A DNA stretch of 64,000 nt from Welwitschia mirabilis (taxonomy: Eukaryota; Gnetophyta; Gnetopsida; Welwitschiales): positions 200,898,036 to 200,962,035 of the forward strand of contig JBOZIK010000001.1 of assembly GCA_051453625.1 (NCBI GenBank), written 5' to 3'. Shown one piece after another: positions 25,883 through 38,084 of the stretch. Numbering within the stretch: position 1 is the first letter of the stretch; every line of letters starts with the position of its first letter. Both the position numbers and the translations under genes were made by a program. Below the pieces are notes generated by a model. The model was not told the origin of the DNA and made no database searches. It was given only the letters and a program-made list of their open reading frames with translations.

Positions 25883-28017
25883 TGTAACATCCAACGTTTT
25901 CAACCATAAACTTTAAAGGTATATCTAATACTAAAATGTAAGATTCATATTTTTCACAAAAAAAAGATCAAGTATTACTTTCATTTTTTTAAAAAAATGT
26001 AACATTCACATTTTTCCATAAACCTAAAAATAATGAATTGATAAACATTAAGATGATATTTAAGATTAATAGACAACTTTATTTGCATATTTAAAACTAT
26101 TTATATTTGAAATATAATTAATAAAAGTGAGTGCTTAGGATTTGTATAGCTAAAATAGCTAATTTTGCATTAGTAGTACACCAAATAACAATAGTGATGT
26201 AAATAATCTAAAAAAAATAACAGAGTATGTTTTTGATTAGAAACACCAAGGATTTACCTCAAAGGGTATAAATTAATCTTTGATTTTAAAAAAGTCGACT
26301 AGAAAATCACCATGTGAGTTGTTTTTAATTAAATAATAACCATGGAATGTAAAATAACTAGAACAAGAAATTTAGACAATTTGCAAAGAGCTACACCTAT
26401 TGAAAAACACATTTTACCTCTTAAAATACATCAAAATTGCTTTTTCTTAGAATGTTTACATAAGAGCTATCAAAAAATTTCAATAATAATAAAATAACTT
26501 TACTAGTTAAAATGTAAGAAATGGTTTACAAATTTAGTTTTAATATAAATTTTAAATACATAAACTATAAATAAGAAAAAATATAAATAACTCATGTTAA
26601 TAGCAACAAACATTTCTTCATTAATGACCAAAACCCATAGTAGCATCTGCACCTACACAAATAATATACTGCTACTCTTAACACAAATTGCAAATAAATA
26701 AACTATAAATACAAAAAAAAAATAAAATAACTCATGTTAATAGTAGTAAGTGTTTCTTCATCAATGACCAAAACCCATAATAGCATCTTCACTTTCATTA
26801 AAAAATGTGGTATGCAAACTATGAAGTCCATCATATTCCCTAGTGCAGCCTAGGTAGTGGAGGGTGAAAATTATCCAAGAGTAAGATAATATCCATAAGA
26901 TAATATCCAAGACATAAGAGTAAGATAATATCCACAAGATACATCTAAGACTAGAATATGCTAAGATAGAAAATTAGACTTTTGGATCCATAAGCAACAC
27001 AAAATGGTATTCTAAGTTTTAGTAATTTAAGAACGTATTATTAAAATAATCCAATAATGCACTATCCTAGGTTTAATAATCTAAGAATGCATTGCTAGAA
27101 GAGTGTCAAAATTATCTAGAGGTTTAGTTATATGATCAATAGGAACTTTTTAAATGGCATAAATCCTCTAAATCTACACAAATGTGCTATTATGCATAAC
27201 TAGATGGATAATAAACATACTTCAATCACTTTATTTACTCTGAAAATTCACTCCCATAACCAATGGGAGCCTTTAAGTGCTTAATCCTTAAAGCTACATA
27301 ATTCAGTTACATGTGTAACTTTATTTCGTTAGACATAAAGTCATATTCACAATCCAAGATGTTACAGAATTAGAATAGGTTTACAAAATCGAAATATTGA
27401 TTAAGATTAACAAAGATAAGAGTTACAAGTTTTACTAGAAAGACAAGATGATGCTTATATAGGGTTATCTTAATGAAACAAATAAATCAAGAAATAAATG
27501 AAAAGATATAAGGGAATAACTCAATTAATAACAAGAAAAAGACATAGTATCATACAAAGATGCAAGAAATCCTTAGTAACATACAAGATATATGACAAAA
27601 ATCTAGGAACCATACAAAATATGTAATAAATACATAGTACCAAAACTTAGATTTAAGTTATGATTTTTAATCTTTAAGCATGCTACTCTGAGATAGAAAA
27701 TCTTCATAATTCAGTTAAAAGACAGGGGGTTTTTAAAGAATTATAGTCAAGAAAGATAATTCTAAGGTCTCAAAAGGAATCTTAAATTTCAATAGTCACA
27801 CAACTCACTATTATCTTTAGAAAATTGTTTTGATTCCATTTTCCTACCTTACTATATACTTGACCACTAGGAATAAAGAATAATAAATATGCTTGCCATA
27901 ATAGCACCTATAATAATATATTTTATAACCATGATAGTAGTTACAATTCAAAAGATTATTTAGCATTTATTAGAAATAAAGAAGAATAGACCTTCAGAAA
28001 TCTAGATTTGATAGTAT
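25883..28017 (-). repeat. LTR copy B5 (5'-most in element sense, truncated)
   Basis: It begins TGTAACATCCAACG and runs to AAGAAGAATAGA near 27990, about 0.35 kb short of a full copy. It contains a ~130-bp internal tandem duplication (26540-26668 and 26676-26800, both with the ACTCATGTTAATAG / CAAAACCCATA words) and a small repeat of AGTAAGATAATATCCA at 26880-26940. Confidence 0.72.
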
Positions 28018-29600
28018 GCTAGATGTACTTTTAATGAACATGAGACTATAAAATTTCCTATATCACACTTTATTAGAAAATAGTAAATAAGAATTTAAAC
28101 ATCATATAAGCTAAGAAATCCTTCTTAGTATTACAACAACAAAAGTCATCATTCTCTCATGACATGAACTCGAAGAATCATCTGGCCTTTTATGAAAAAC
28201 CCCATAAAAATGAATCTTTTGATCTTAAAAGATCTAGTCAATAATTAAAAAAAATTAAATATGTTAATAAATGATCTTTAGAGTTTTAAATAGCCACTAA
28301 TAATGAACAAGCTAAAATAAATGCTTTAATAGCTCAAGATCCTTAATGTCTAGAATAAGAAATAAATTAGTTATTTCAAACTACAACCCACCTATTAATC
28401 ACATTTAATAAGAGAGAAAATGATAAGCTTTCAAATGAATCTGTTCCCAAGTTAAAGAGTGTCAACATAGTTAAATAAAATGGGAAAGTAAAGGACATTA
28501 ATTCTATCTCATATAGAAGTGGCACCTAGCTAAACAAACATGTTTAATCATCTAGAAAAAAAATATTTCACATTCAACTTATTATCTTGAATCATATCTA
28601 AATCCAAAAAAAGATAATCAAAATGATATGAAGATATTTAAATTTGAATAGTCATAATATAATTCATTTTTAAATGTATTGCATCATTGGGAAAGAGACA
28701 ACTTAAAGAGAAATATATAAAAGTCTTTAATAAGGTGAAAATAAACAATTTACTTTTGGATTTCATTAAAGAAATCCCATCTTATACTAAGTTTATTAAA
28801 TAAATTTGCATAGTAAAAACATAAATGAATGTTAGAAATAATTCCTTTATAGCTAACATGCAAGTTATATAATCCAAAAATAAATTTTTTTAAAGTTTCA
28901 AGACCTTAGTTTCCAAATAATTATATGTATCATAGAAAATGAAAGAATTGATAAAGCTTTACTAAATTTAGAAGCTAGTATAAACTTACTACCTTATTTA
29001 TTATATAAATAACATAGATGAAAAGAACTAAAGAAAACAAAGATAACTTTGCAACTTGCTAACCAGTTAGCCAAGGTAACCAAAAGAATAGTGGAAGATG
29101 TTATAATACAAGTGAATAAATTTTACTATTGAGTGAACTTGGTAGTTATAGAGATTAAAGATAATGCAATGGGATTTCCTCTCATAGTAGAAAAATAATT
29201 TATAGTAGTTTCTAATACTTTAATCAATTTTATAAGTGTATTTGTAAGGATATTATTTGGGAATATGAATATAGATCTGCAAGTCTTCAATATTGTTAAA
29301 AAAATTCATAGATGAATTAAAAGATATAAATTTAATTAAGATAGATGATAATGAAACCCTTGAAACCATATTGTTCTCTAAAGATCATTCTTATATATAC
29401 CCTATAAGAAACTAGAATGCACTTTCTAGAGAAATTATAGCTATATGACACCTCATAAATAACATTCTAATCAAGACTATTCTACATAGAAAACTTTCTA
29501 ATGAAGAGTTTATTTCTAAAGTTAAAATTAAATCTCTTATAACTGACCTGAGATATGCACCCATAAGATATAACTAACCCAACCTAATATTAAGCTTTAC
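28018..29600 (+). pseudogene. Athila/Tat gag end and protease relic (C1, right part)
   Basis: It resumes the alignment with C2 (42190 on) at GCTAGATGTACTTTTAATG. The late-gag motif LLLDFIKEIPSYTKFI lies near 28752-28800. The protease follows: ALLNLEASINLLPY at 28956 on, TKITLQLANQLAKVTKRIVE near 29050, and FGNMNI near 29260. In this family the catalytic motif is D-L-G-A. Here Asp is Asn (28965-28967) and Gly is Glu (28971-28973), so it would be inactive. A linker reading NLIKIDDNETLET follows at 29335. No RT is recognisable after it. Confidence 0.78.
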
Positions 29601-30429
29601 ATAATTACCTACTTTTTAAGAATTATTCTTATCTTTTGAGATCAATAAACATAAGTAGGATATAATATGTCTAAGCTCCAACCTAGGGGTATAATCTAAT
29701 TATGCACAAAACTTACTTAGGAGGAAATATTAAGCCTAGTAAAGAATTAATAAGTTAATCTTAACATAGAATTCAAAACTTTTTAACTTATAGAACAACT
29801 TTCTATATGTAAATTAGTCCTTTTTAAGTTTTTGAAATGTTTTCTTATGATGCCATTCATATTCTAAGTTCTATAATCTTAAAAATATATCTATATAGGC
29901 CATGACTTTTATCTTCTTTCTTTGATCTGAAACTCTAGAAAATATATAAAAATTAATACTTAAGTTAAAATTGGTATCTCTTAAGAGATAAAATTTTGTT
30001 AATGTTATGTTGTAAAATTTATTTTTCTCTAAGACCTAGAGGTTGGATAATATTAAAGACATCTAGTTCATTTTATTAAACTTTAAATCTTTATATATCT
30101 CTTACTAATTATCTAATTAAGGATTTATTAGATAGGAAATTCTTAAGTAATACGATTAGCTTTTGTTATGCACAACATACCTAATATTCTATATGAACTT
30201 TAAATATGATTATGGATTTATATAAATATAGAAAAACTCCTCTAGTTAGGAAATTTTTTTACTCTAAAGATAGAGTTAGCTATTTCTATACGATATGTGG
30301 AGAGAAAGAGAGGAATGCAAGGTGGAAAAAGAGGAAGAGGAGTAGAGACAGAGAAGGTATGTTGATGTGGAGTAATACAAATCATAGATGAAAAATATCT
30401 TCATAACATCCACTCATTTTTATGAGGAG
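29601..30429 (+). other. unassigned AT-rich stretch after the C1 protease
   Basis: No coding motif is readable. ACTTACTTAGGAGGAAATAT near 29710 may be a decayed form of the GGGAGGCAACCC-type word that follows pol in Athila elements, which would imply loss of RT and integrase by deletion; this is weak. A purine-rich run (AGAGAAAGAGAGG...) lies at 30300-30360 within a short open stretch without relatives. Confidence 0.35.
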
Positions 30430-31030
30430 GATGCAATCATATATGTAAACCTTTATAATACTTACTCATATCATAAATAAGATACATGTGTATACATGAA
30501 GACCTTTATAAGGAAATTTCCCTCATTAAAAAAAAAGGAAAGAGTGGATTTAAGAGGGGGAAGGGGGTGGAGGAAAAAGGAAGAAGAAAATAAAAAGAGG
30601 AATAAAATGCATATTCGTAAGAAGAGCATACCCCTTATTGAAGATCTTAACTTCTGTGGAAAAGATAACATTATATACATTTATATATATTAAATATTTT
30701 CATTTAAATGGGGAAGGCATGCATTATATGATTTAAATACCTTTATGTGCATGATATCTCAAATCTGAAAAAACAAAAAAAAAAAATGAAAAAAGAAGAA
30801 ACAATAAAATAAGAGAGAACATTCTTATATAAAGAGAATAATACATTCTACTTGATGAAGACCTTCATGTTCTTTATATCTATAATGCAGAAGATACATT
30901 TCCTAAGTAGAAGCCTTCAATTATTATGAAAAAGATATGCACTATATGTTAAATACATCCATACTGTTATAATCTATTATGGAAATGACATATGCTAATA
31001 TCTCTCTATAGGGCACTACTCATAAAACCT
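30430..31030. repeat. degenerate tandem repeats of ~53 bp
   Basis: Unit starts of the type ATATGCATTATATG / GATACATT...GAAG occur near 30430, 30481, 30607, 30664, 30719, 30841, 30894, 30936 and 30987, spaced 42-57 bp where regular. Shared words are GAAGACCTTTAT/CATG and TATGGAAAAG. A purine-rich insertion (30530-30605, with AGAGGGGGAAGGGGGTGG) interrupts them. Copies are poorly conserved, so the unit is approximate. Confidence 0.5.
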
Positions 31031-32688
31031 AGGTAACTAGTGTAAACATGTACTACTTGTACTACTTTGAAAAATTAAAACTAATGAAATCATTATTTAT
31101 GATGAGGAATGACAAGTATGGATATAGATAATTAACATCTTCATAAACATAGTTTAAGCTACAGTTAAAGATCATCTATATCATCACACTTATTATTTAT
31201 TTTAATTTATATCTTTTACTTGAGACATATATAATTTACATCTCACAAAATATTTAACTAATTAAAAATCTAGAATGTATTATTTGATATGGCATAGTAA
31301 ATTTGGATGCGAATTTTTAGGAACCTTTATTATTAAGAAAACTTTTATTTCATGTTTTTGATGGACTTATAAGTTGAAGTAATCTATAATAAAAATACAT
31401 TAAAGCATACATATATCAAACATTGAATTAAATATTTTGATAATAAAGTCTAAAATAATAGTTATGATAAATTTTTAGAACATAAAGTTTTTTAAATTCA
31501 TTTATTTGATTAACTCATCCTCTTGTTTTCTACCTCTTATCTTTTGTATAATAAACCCTCTTAACTTGAAAATAAATGTAGTTTTAAGCCTTATCTAATT
31601 AATAGCATCATGAGTAATATGCTTCAAGGATTTGAATTAAATACATTAAGATATATATGAGATATTATTAATTAATTATGTTTAGTTTTGAATAATGTAC
31701 ATAATTGTAGGTTCATAGCTTAGATGCACTTACATTAAAAAGAAATGCATAAAAGAAATTTTTAACCTATTTTCAACTCATTGCCCTAAGTTTAAACTTA
31801 ACTCTTTTCAGCTACAAATCCTAATGTAAAGCCAAACATAATTAAAAAATTTAAAAAATAAAGTTAAAATTAAGCCTTAATTCATATAATCTCTAATATT
31901 AACTCTCCATATCATCAACTAAATCAATATTTTATATTTTCTTAATTATTTAAAAAAATCTTAATTACTATTTATTATAGCTACTAGTTTCATCATTGAT
32001 ATGTTGTTGCCTAGAACTTGTGCTAATCTAATCCATCCTCCTTTGTGTAGTTCCATAGGTGACGTCATTTTTTCACAACTTTAACCTACACTACCTATCT
32101 AAGATCTAAGACTATTCAATTTTCTATCTATTTCAACCTTATCAACTTATATCTACACACTTTAGCTAGCATCATTATCACTTTTACCAATGCCACCATC
32201 CTTCTAAAACACCTATCAATCATTATTCTTTTAGATCTAATTATAAGGGATTTCCTCCTAAAAGGTATTCTTCAGTATGATAAAATTTCTTCTTGTTTCT
32301 CTTTTTTTTCTATCTTATTCTTATCTATCTTTTATCTATAATGATTTTGTAATAATTAATATAGAAGTATGTGTCTTTTCTTTTTTTTTTTATGAAGTTA
32401 TGTAATATTTTCTAATCTTGTAAATTAATTTAAACATTGAGAATAATGTTTGGAATGATTTGAAGGATGGGGAGAATAGATGGTTATTTTTTAGATTTTT
32501 CATTGAGAATCATTTAAATTATGTAAAAGTTCATATATTTTCTTTACTCTAGAACATTTAAAAATTTAAAATTTAAAATTAAAATTAGATCTTTATGAGA
32601 AGTTTCTTTCAAATCTTATAATTACATGATCTAAGATACATTCTCTAGCTAATGATCATGGATTCTAAGCTTATTGTTTCTATAATCT
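31031..32688. other. AT-rich intergenic sequence, nothing recognised
   Basis: No reading frame, LTR terminus or repeat that I can support. A pyrimidine-rich stretch lies around 32100-32400. Confidence 0.5.
32684..32688. other. target-site duplication, left copy (AATCT)
   Basis: AATCT precedes the 5' LTR and recurs directly after the 3' LTR at 39174-39178. Five bases is the size usual for Ty1/copia integration. Confidence 0.6.
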
Positions 32689-33740
32689 TATTAATATAAT
32701 ATGGTCCAATGTGAATACATCATATGTTTTGGATCAGGGTTATTTATTAAAGCCATTATTCAGAAATCTGTAATCTTAGGAAACCTTATGTTATGAAAAA
32801 TATTAATGTGTCTTATAACAAATTATATTCCACATGGATTATAAAAAAGAGTAATAACTCTAAACCCCTGTATAAGAGACTTAATTGATGTAATGAAATT
32901 GAAGAAGCTTGATTCCTCTTAAAGGGAAGAATGAAATGCTAGAGAATTTGCATTAGATCTTATTTCTTGATTTTTAATTAATGATTTATCTTTTTAATAT
33001 GCCTCATTTTATGATTGAAAGATTGAAATAAGTTTAGATTATTCATTGTTCCTATTTTTTTAAGCTTGAATAAGATTCATTCTTCATTATCACATTTTAT
33101 TTAAAATACTTCAATATTTAAAGATTCAAAGAAAGATCATAAAAAAGATCATGTAATTAAGATGAAAAATAAGGTTATTTTAATAATTAAGGAAGATTTA
33201 AAGTTGCATTTAAAATATTTGATCAAATATTGATGATCTTTGAATCTTTATACAAATATTTAATCATTCCAAGGTGTTATTTTGTCATCTCATCAAATGA
33301 GAAAAAGATTTTAGTATTTGAAGAAAGATCTTGAAATAAATACATTTTTAAGGCTTTAAGTTCACATTTTAAATACGTTGATCTAAATATAATGGTATAT
33401 GAGTTAGCATTCATATTTTACCATTAAAATTTCATTTTAGTATTTTTTAGACCTTATTTTAGAACTAACTTATAGGATAGTTGTCTTTCAATAGGTAGAC
33501 ATTTATAATATATGAAACAAAAATATTTCAACCTTAAAGACATCTTTACAAATTTTAATTTTTAAGTCATTAAAATAATATAGTTTACTAGTTTTAAATA
33601 AATCCTTATATAATTGAAATATGATTATAGAGAAAAAAATTTAGGATAGATGTTTAATAATCAAAAACATCTTTTACAACAAAGATGCCTTTAATACATA
33701 GTAGTCAAAATCAACTAGAATTATCAAGCTTTCACTAATA
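32689..33740 (+). repeat. 5' LTR of the copia element
   Basis: Starts TATTAATATAAT (3' LTR: TGTTAATGTAAT) and ends TCAAGCTTTCACTAATA. Shared landmarks are GAATACATCATATGTTTT, TGATGTAATGAAATTGAAGA, AAGATCATGTAATT, CAATAGGTAGACAT and AAAGACATCTT. A TATA-like TATAAGAG lies at 32871-32878. About 1052 bp. Confidence 0.85.
32871..32878 (+). promoter_or_regulatory. TATA-like box of the 5' LTR
   Basis: TATAAGAG in CCCCTGTATAAGAGACTT. The same place in the 3' LTR reads TATAAAAG (38267-38274), closer to consensus. It would drive the element's RNA. Confidence 0.5.
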
Positions 33741-33743
33741 AAG

Positions 33744-33755
33744 TGATATCATAGC
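33744..33755 (+). other. primer binding site (initiator tRNA-Met, decayed)
   Basis: TGATATCATAGC lies three bases after the LTR. It differs from TGGTATCAGAGC at two positions, one of them G to A. Confidence 0.75.
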
Positions 33756-33759
33756 ATAA

Positions 33760-34890
33760 GGTAAAGATATAGATATCTAAAAAATATTGGATTAAAAGAT
33801 CACAAAGGTTAGTTTCATACTCATTTTAATATGCCAAAGGAGATACTTAGGTGCTTAATTATCTTTAATGGGGGTTAGAATTTTACTTATTAGTGTTAGT
33901 TAATAAAGGCATTACTTCAATTAAATGAATGTTATGATGTGATTTAAAATGATTTATTTGATCCTGTAAATCCTAATGTGTTAAATAAAGATTAGAAAAA
34001 AAAATATGAATCAAATAAGAGGCATAATGAATTGGCCAAGATGATCATATGAACATTTGTAAGTGAAGTTATTGAAGCTAGAATAATAGAAAAAAAAATG
34101 CAAAGGATCATTAGGCTATATTAAAAATACATTCAGAGAAAGCTAATAAAACATGTAAATCAAATAGTTAAAGTAACAACCAAACTTTAAAAATATCTAC
34201 ATCACAAGAGGTGATTCCCTTATATATTTTTTTCAAAGAATGTATCAAGCAATTAAAAATATTGATGAATATAACTTTGGATTCACTAAAAGGTAAAAGA
34301 TAGATAGAATAGTTCAATTTTTTTATAATAATGTTGGATATAACAATCTATGATAACGTTTCTTAAAATAAAAGATCTTAATACTTTAGTATTTGATGCA
34401 ATGGTTACTCATATAAAAACCTTTAGATACTCAGAAAGTAAAGTACTTTCACAAGATAAAGGCCTATTTTGTAAAGTTCCAAAGAGGAAAAGAAAGAAGT
34501 GGTAGGTTTATTAAAGGCAAAGGACGACAAAGTTATCCAAATCAATAAGAAAATAATTAAACCTCTAACTTTTTTCAAAATAAAGAAAGGAAATAAATTT
34601 TCAAATGTTTTTAGAGAGGAATAGGATCATTCCTAAGAGGTAATGTATTTTATGATTGAAGAGAAAGAGGTAATTTCTTTCAAAAAATGTTTAAAACTCA
34701 ATACTCTAAAAAAGACACAAAGAAAGATGAACTATGATGCACAAATTGGAAAAAATAAAGCTATAGTAATGATAAATATTGGTGAAAAGTGGGTTTTCTA
34801 ATCCTTTCAATTACTCATGCCTTATCCAAACCTATTGAAGAATGTGAATCATCTACTTTTCAACCAATAATTGACAAGAAAAATCAAGTT
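33760..34890 (+). pseudogene. copia gag relic
   Basis: This region holds the remains of the capsid/nucleocapsid protein. Frame pieces with many Lys/Arg codons follow from about 34380 to 34700. The zinc knuckle (C-x2-C-x4-H-x4-C) can be placed at 34738-34782: C-T-N-W-K-K-stop-S-Y-S-N-D-K-Y-W. The first Cys is kept, but the second Cys reads Trp, the His reads Tyr and the last Cys reads Tyr, so it cannot bind zinc. The N-terminal part (33760-34350) is too decayed to translate. Confidence 0.65.
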
Positions 34891-37800
34891 GAATGAGGGA
34901 TAGAAAACTATTTATCCTTAGTTTCTTTAAAAAGTATTGATTGTTCCACATGGATTGTGGATAGCAGTTATTCAAATCCCATGACTCTAAATAAGAATTT
35001 ATTTATTAATTATGTGCTTTCTAATTTGGAATCCATCAGAGTTGATGGTGGTACCTTTACCAAAGTATCATGCACTAGAGATGTTAAAATAAACATCCAA
35101 GATGAAATATGGATAAATGTTGATGATGTCTTTTATGTACACAAGCTTTCTAATTCATTACTTTTTATTAGACAAATGGTTCAAAGAAGCAACAAAGTTA
35201 TGTTTAATAAGAATGATTCTAACATAAAGACTAGTATAAGCTTTTCTACTACTCTTCAAAGAATACCAAACCAAATCTATGCATTGGTTTTAATGGAAGA
35301 TAAAATACCAAGTAAAAATTTAGAACTTATGTCAACATAAATTATGATTAAAATCCTTCAATTCTATAACACATGAGATTTGGACATGCTTCCTACATTA
35401 ATATTATGAAGATGTTAAAATATCAGAGTGTGCTACACATCAAATGTCAAGAAATACTAGTTGGAATATGTGAAACATGCATGAAGGCCAAGTAAAAGGC
35501 TAATCCACATAATGTCATTATGTATAGAAAATCTATGCCATTGAGTTGGTGCATATGAATTATTTCATCCAACGGATACTTACATAATGAAAGGATTAAA
35601 GTATTTAATGGTGATTGTTGATGATTTTTCTAGGTACACTTGATCTTATCTCCTTTATTCTAAATATTAAGCATTATCTACTTTTAAATATTTTAAAGTA
35701 GACATCAAAAATAAATTCTAAAAAAAGATAAAATTCATTAAAAGAGTTAGAGGAGGTGAATTTTTGATTAATTATTTCAATTAATTTTGTGATTAATGTG
35801 GTATTTTAAATAAAATAACACATGATTATTTTCTATAAAGCAATGGCAGAGCTAAAAGAAAAAAATGATATAATATAAGAGATGGCATGTTTCTTATTGA
35901 CACAAAGCACATTGCCTGATTCATATTAGGATGAGTTTATCACTACAAATACATATCTTTTCAATCAGGTCATTACTTCAACAAATCAAGGTAAACATCA
36001 TATGAGCTAATTTTCAAGAGATTTTCCAATTTATTTCATTTGAAAATTTTTGATTGTATTTGTTGGACACATATACCTAATAAATTGACACTCAAACTTC
36101 ATGCTATAAGTAGGAAGTGCATTTTTGTCAGATATTATGTAAAATCTTATGAGAATATATGTTCTAAACCCATTAGTGAAACATATTTCATTTCTAGAGA
36201 TGTTAAATTTGATGAAAAAAAAATTTGGTTTAGCACACTTCTCTTATGAAGAAGGCAATTTTAGTGATCCATCTATTACTTCTCATCCATCTATGTCATT
36301 AAGAATTGTTAAAGATCATCTAAATTTTTNNNNNNNNNNNNNNNNNNNNNNNNNNNNNNNNNNNNNNNNNNNNNNNNNNNNNNNNNNNNNNNNNNNNNNN
36401 NNNNNNNNNNNNNNNNNNNNNNNNNNNNNCATTAAGAATTATCAAAGATAATAAAACTTTTCCAATATTAATCACAAATTTTTAGAGGAGATTTACATGA
36501 AGTATGCACACATCTCATGTAGCAAATTTAGCCTAAATTGATGAAACAAGATCAGTGGATGAAGCTCTTTAATCTCAATTTGGAAAGAAGAAATGGAGAA
36601 AGAAATGAATCTAATACAAAAAAATAGCATATGGAATTTTATGAATAGACCAAAGAACAAGAAGATCATTGACTCAAAATGGATCTTTCAAAATAAAAAA
36701 AAATGAAAATTACATTATCAAAGATTACAAAGTAGCACTAGTTGCTAGAGGCTATAAGGAAAATAAGCACATTGATTATAAAAAATGTTTTGATCAGTTA
36801 CTAGGTTTGAAACTATAGAACTAATGATTTATTTAGTAGTTCATGGAGATTATGTTTTGTATTAAATGAATGTAAATAGTGACTTTTAAATGGAAATCTA
36901 TAAGAATAAGTATACAGTTTTCAACATGAAGGTTCTATTCTTGAAGGTTAAGAAAATAAAGTATGCAACTTAAAAAAGTTCTTTATTACCTCAATCAAGC
37001 TATAAGAGCTTGGTTTAGAAGAATTAATGATTACTTGATTGGAAAATATTATAAAGCATGTAATTTATAGTCCACTTTATATTTCAAAAACTCAATGATC
37101 ATTTTATTAGAATATCTTTTTATGTTGATGAAACTGTATTATTTGCTACATATGAGAAAATGATTGAAAATTTCAAGGTTGAAATAAAAACTAAATTTAA
37201 AATGAAAGATCTTAGTATGATGAAATATTTTTTTGAGAATTTAAATTAACCAAGTCAAAGACTCCATGATTATTCATCAAGTAGAGTTTGCATAAGCCAT
37301 GATGGAAAAAAATGGACCACTTGAAGCAAAATCAACCACAACTCCACTACCTCAAAATCTCAAAATTAAAAGAAAATATTCTTAAATGATGGTGGATGCT
37401 TCTCTTTATAGGTTCATAATAGTATTCTTGATATTTTTATGTCATATAAGACCTGATATTGAATTTGCAACATCATGTATGTCTAGATATAACCAAGTGA
37501 AAGACATCTTGTTGCTTTGAAAATCTCATGAGATACATACTTGACACACTTAGACTTGGGCTTAAATATGAAAAATAAGACAAAGATATTTATTCTTATT
37601 ATGATTCTAATTGGGAATTAAAGATAGAAAATCCAATTCTGGTACTATTATATTTTATGAAAGAAATCTAATTTATCGAAGATTAGAAAAACAAACATGT
37701 GTCTCTCTTTCATACACTAAATTTGAATATATCTCCATTGCTGACTCTTCCCAACATGAATTATGGATCTTGAACTTATTTGAATAAGTTGAGACGAAGC

Positions 37801-38083
37801 AAAAATATTAATTAATATATTTATTAATAACATGCCAATCATAGTGCTTTCTCAAGAGCATACCCTTTGCAATAAGAGTAAACACATTAAAATTAAATAT
37901 TATTTCATCAAAGACAAGGTAAATTATGGAGTAATCATACCGCAACATGTTTCTACAAATGAACAAGTTGCTAATATATTAATAAAGAAGATATCAATAT
38001 GTAAGATGGAGTATTTAATCTTTGAATCAAACATGATTTTGCTATCTCTACCATCTAATTTCCACATTATTCTAAAGGAGGAA
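34891..38083 (+). pseudogene. copia pol relic: protease, integrase, RT, RNase H
   Basis: Protease: STWIVDSSYSNPMT at 34945-34986, where the D-S-G centre reads D-S-S; the open part runs to 35340. GAG-pre-integrase: GICETCMKAK near 35467. Integrase: first catalytic Asp read as Asn (35558-35560), VIVDDFSRYT near 35610, second Asp read as Val (35746-35748, before RGGEF), Glu read as Lys (35854-35856). Integrase C-terminus: HIPNKL...KCIFVRYY...ISRDVKFDEKK at 36070-36228. RT: KMDLSK/WIFQNKK and LVARGYKENKHIDYKK near 36680-36785, active site YVDE at 37121-37132 instead of YVDD. RNase H: YDSNWELK near 37598, then KHIKIKYYFIKDKV..G...HVSTNEQVANILIKK at 37876-37990. A 100-N gap lies at 36330-36429. Confidence 0.85.
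36330..36429. other. assembly gap (100 N)
   Basis: CATTAAGAATT occurs just before (36297-36307) and directly after (36430-36440) the gap, and similarity continues for about 25 bp. The contig ends may overlap. Confidence 0.95.
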
Positions 38084-38084
38084 T
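38072..38084 (+). other. polypurine tract of the copia element
   Basis: CTAAAGGAGGAAT lies directly before the 3' LTR start TGTTAATG, in the expected place for plus-strand priming. Confidence 0.75.

Larger units (their letters stand above)
13641..28017 (-). mobile_element. block B: chain of five LTRs and four short internal segments of the non-autonomous gypsy-type element
   Basis: Plus-strand order: LTR B1, internal, LTR B2, internal, LTR B3, internal, LTR B4, internal, LTR B5 (right-truncated). Primer-site/LTR junctions fall at 17632, 20408, 23164 and 25883, so the period is about 2.72-2.78 kb. Complete LTRs are about 2475, 2487 and 2414 bp; internals are 289, 301, 269 and 305 bp. Each internal has a purine tract at one end and an initiator-Met primer site at the other, in minus-strand orientation, and no coding sequence. 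Copies are clearly diverged from each other. Unequal recombination between LTRs is the likely origin of such chains. Confidence 0.8.

Noticed and set aside
13641-28017. CRISPR-like or satellite array
   Set aside because: The periodic unit contains a primer site, a purine tract and LTR termini, so it is an LTR chain, and the repeat is kilobases long.
30496-30693. Lys/Glu-rich 65-codon open frame
   Set aside because: Arises from a purine-rich run inside a repeat tract; also open on the other strand, as low-complexity DNA often is.
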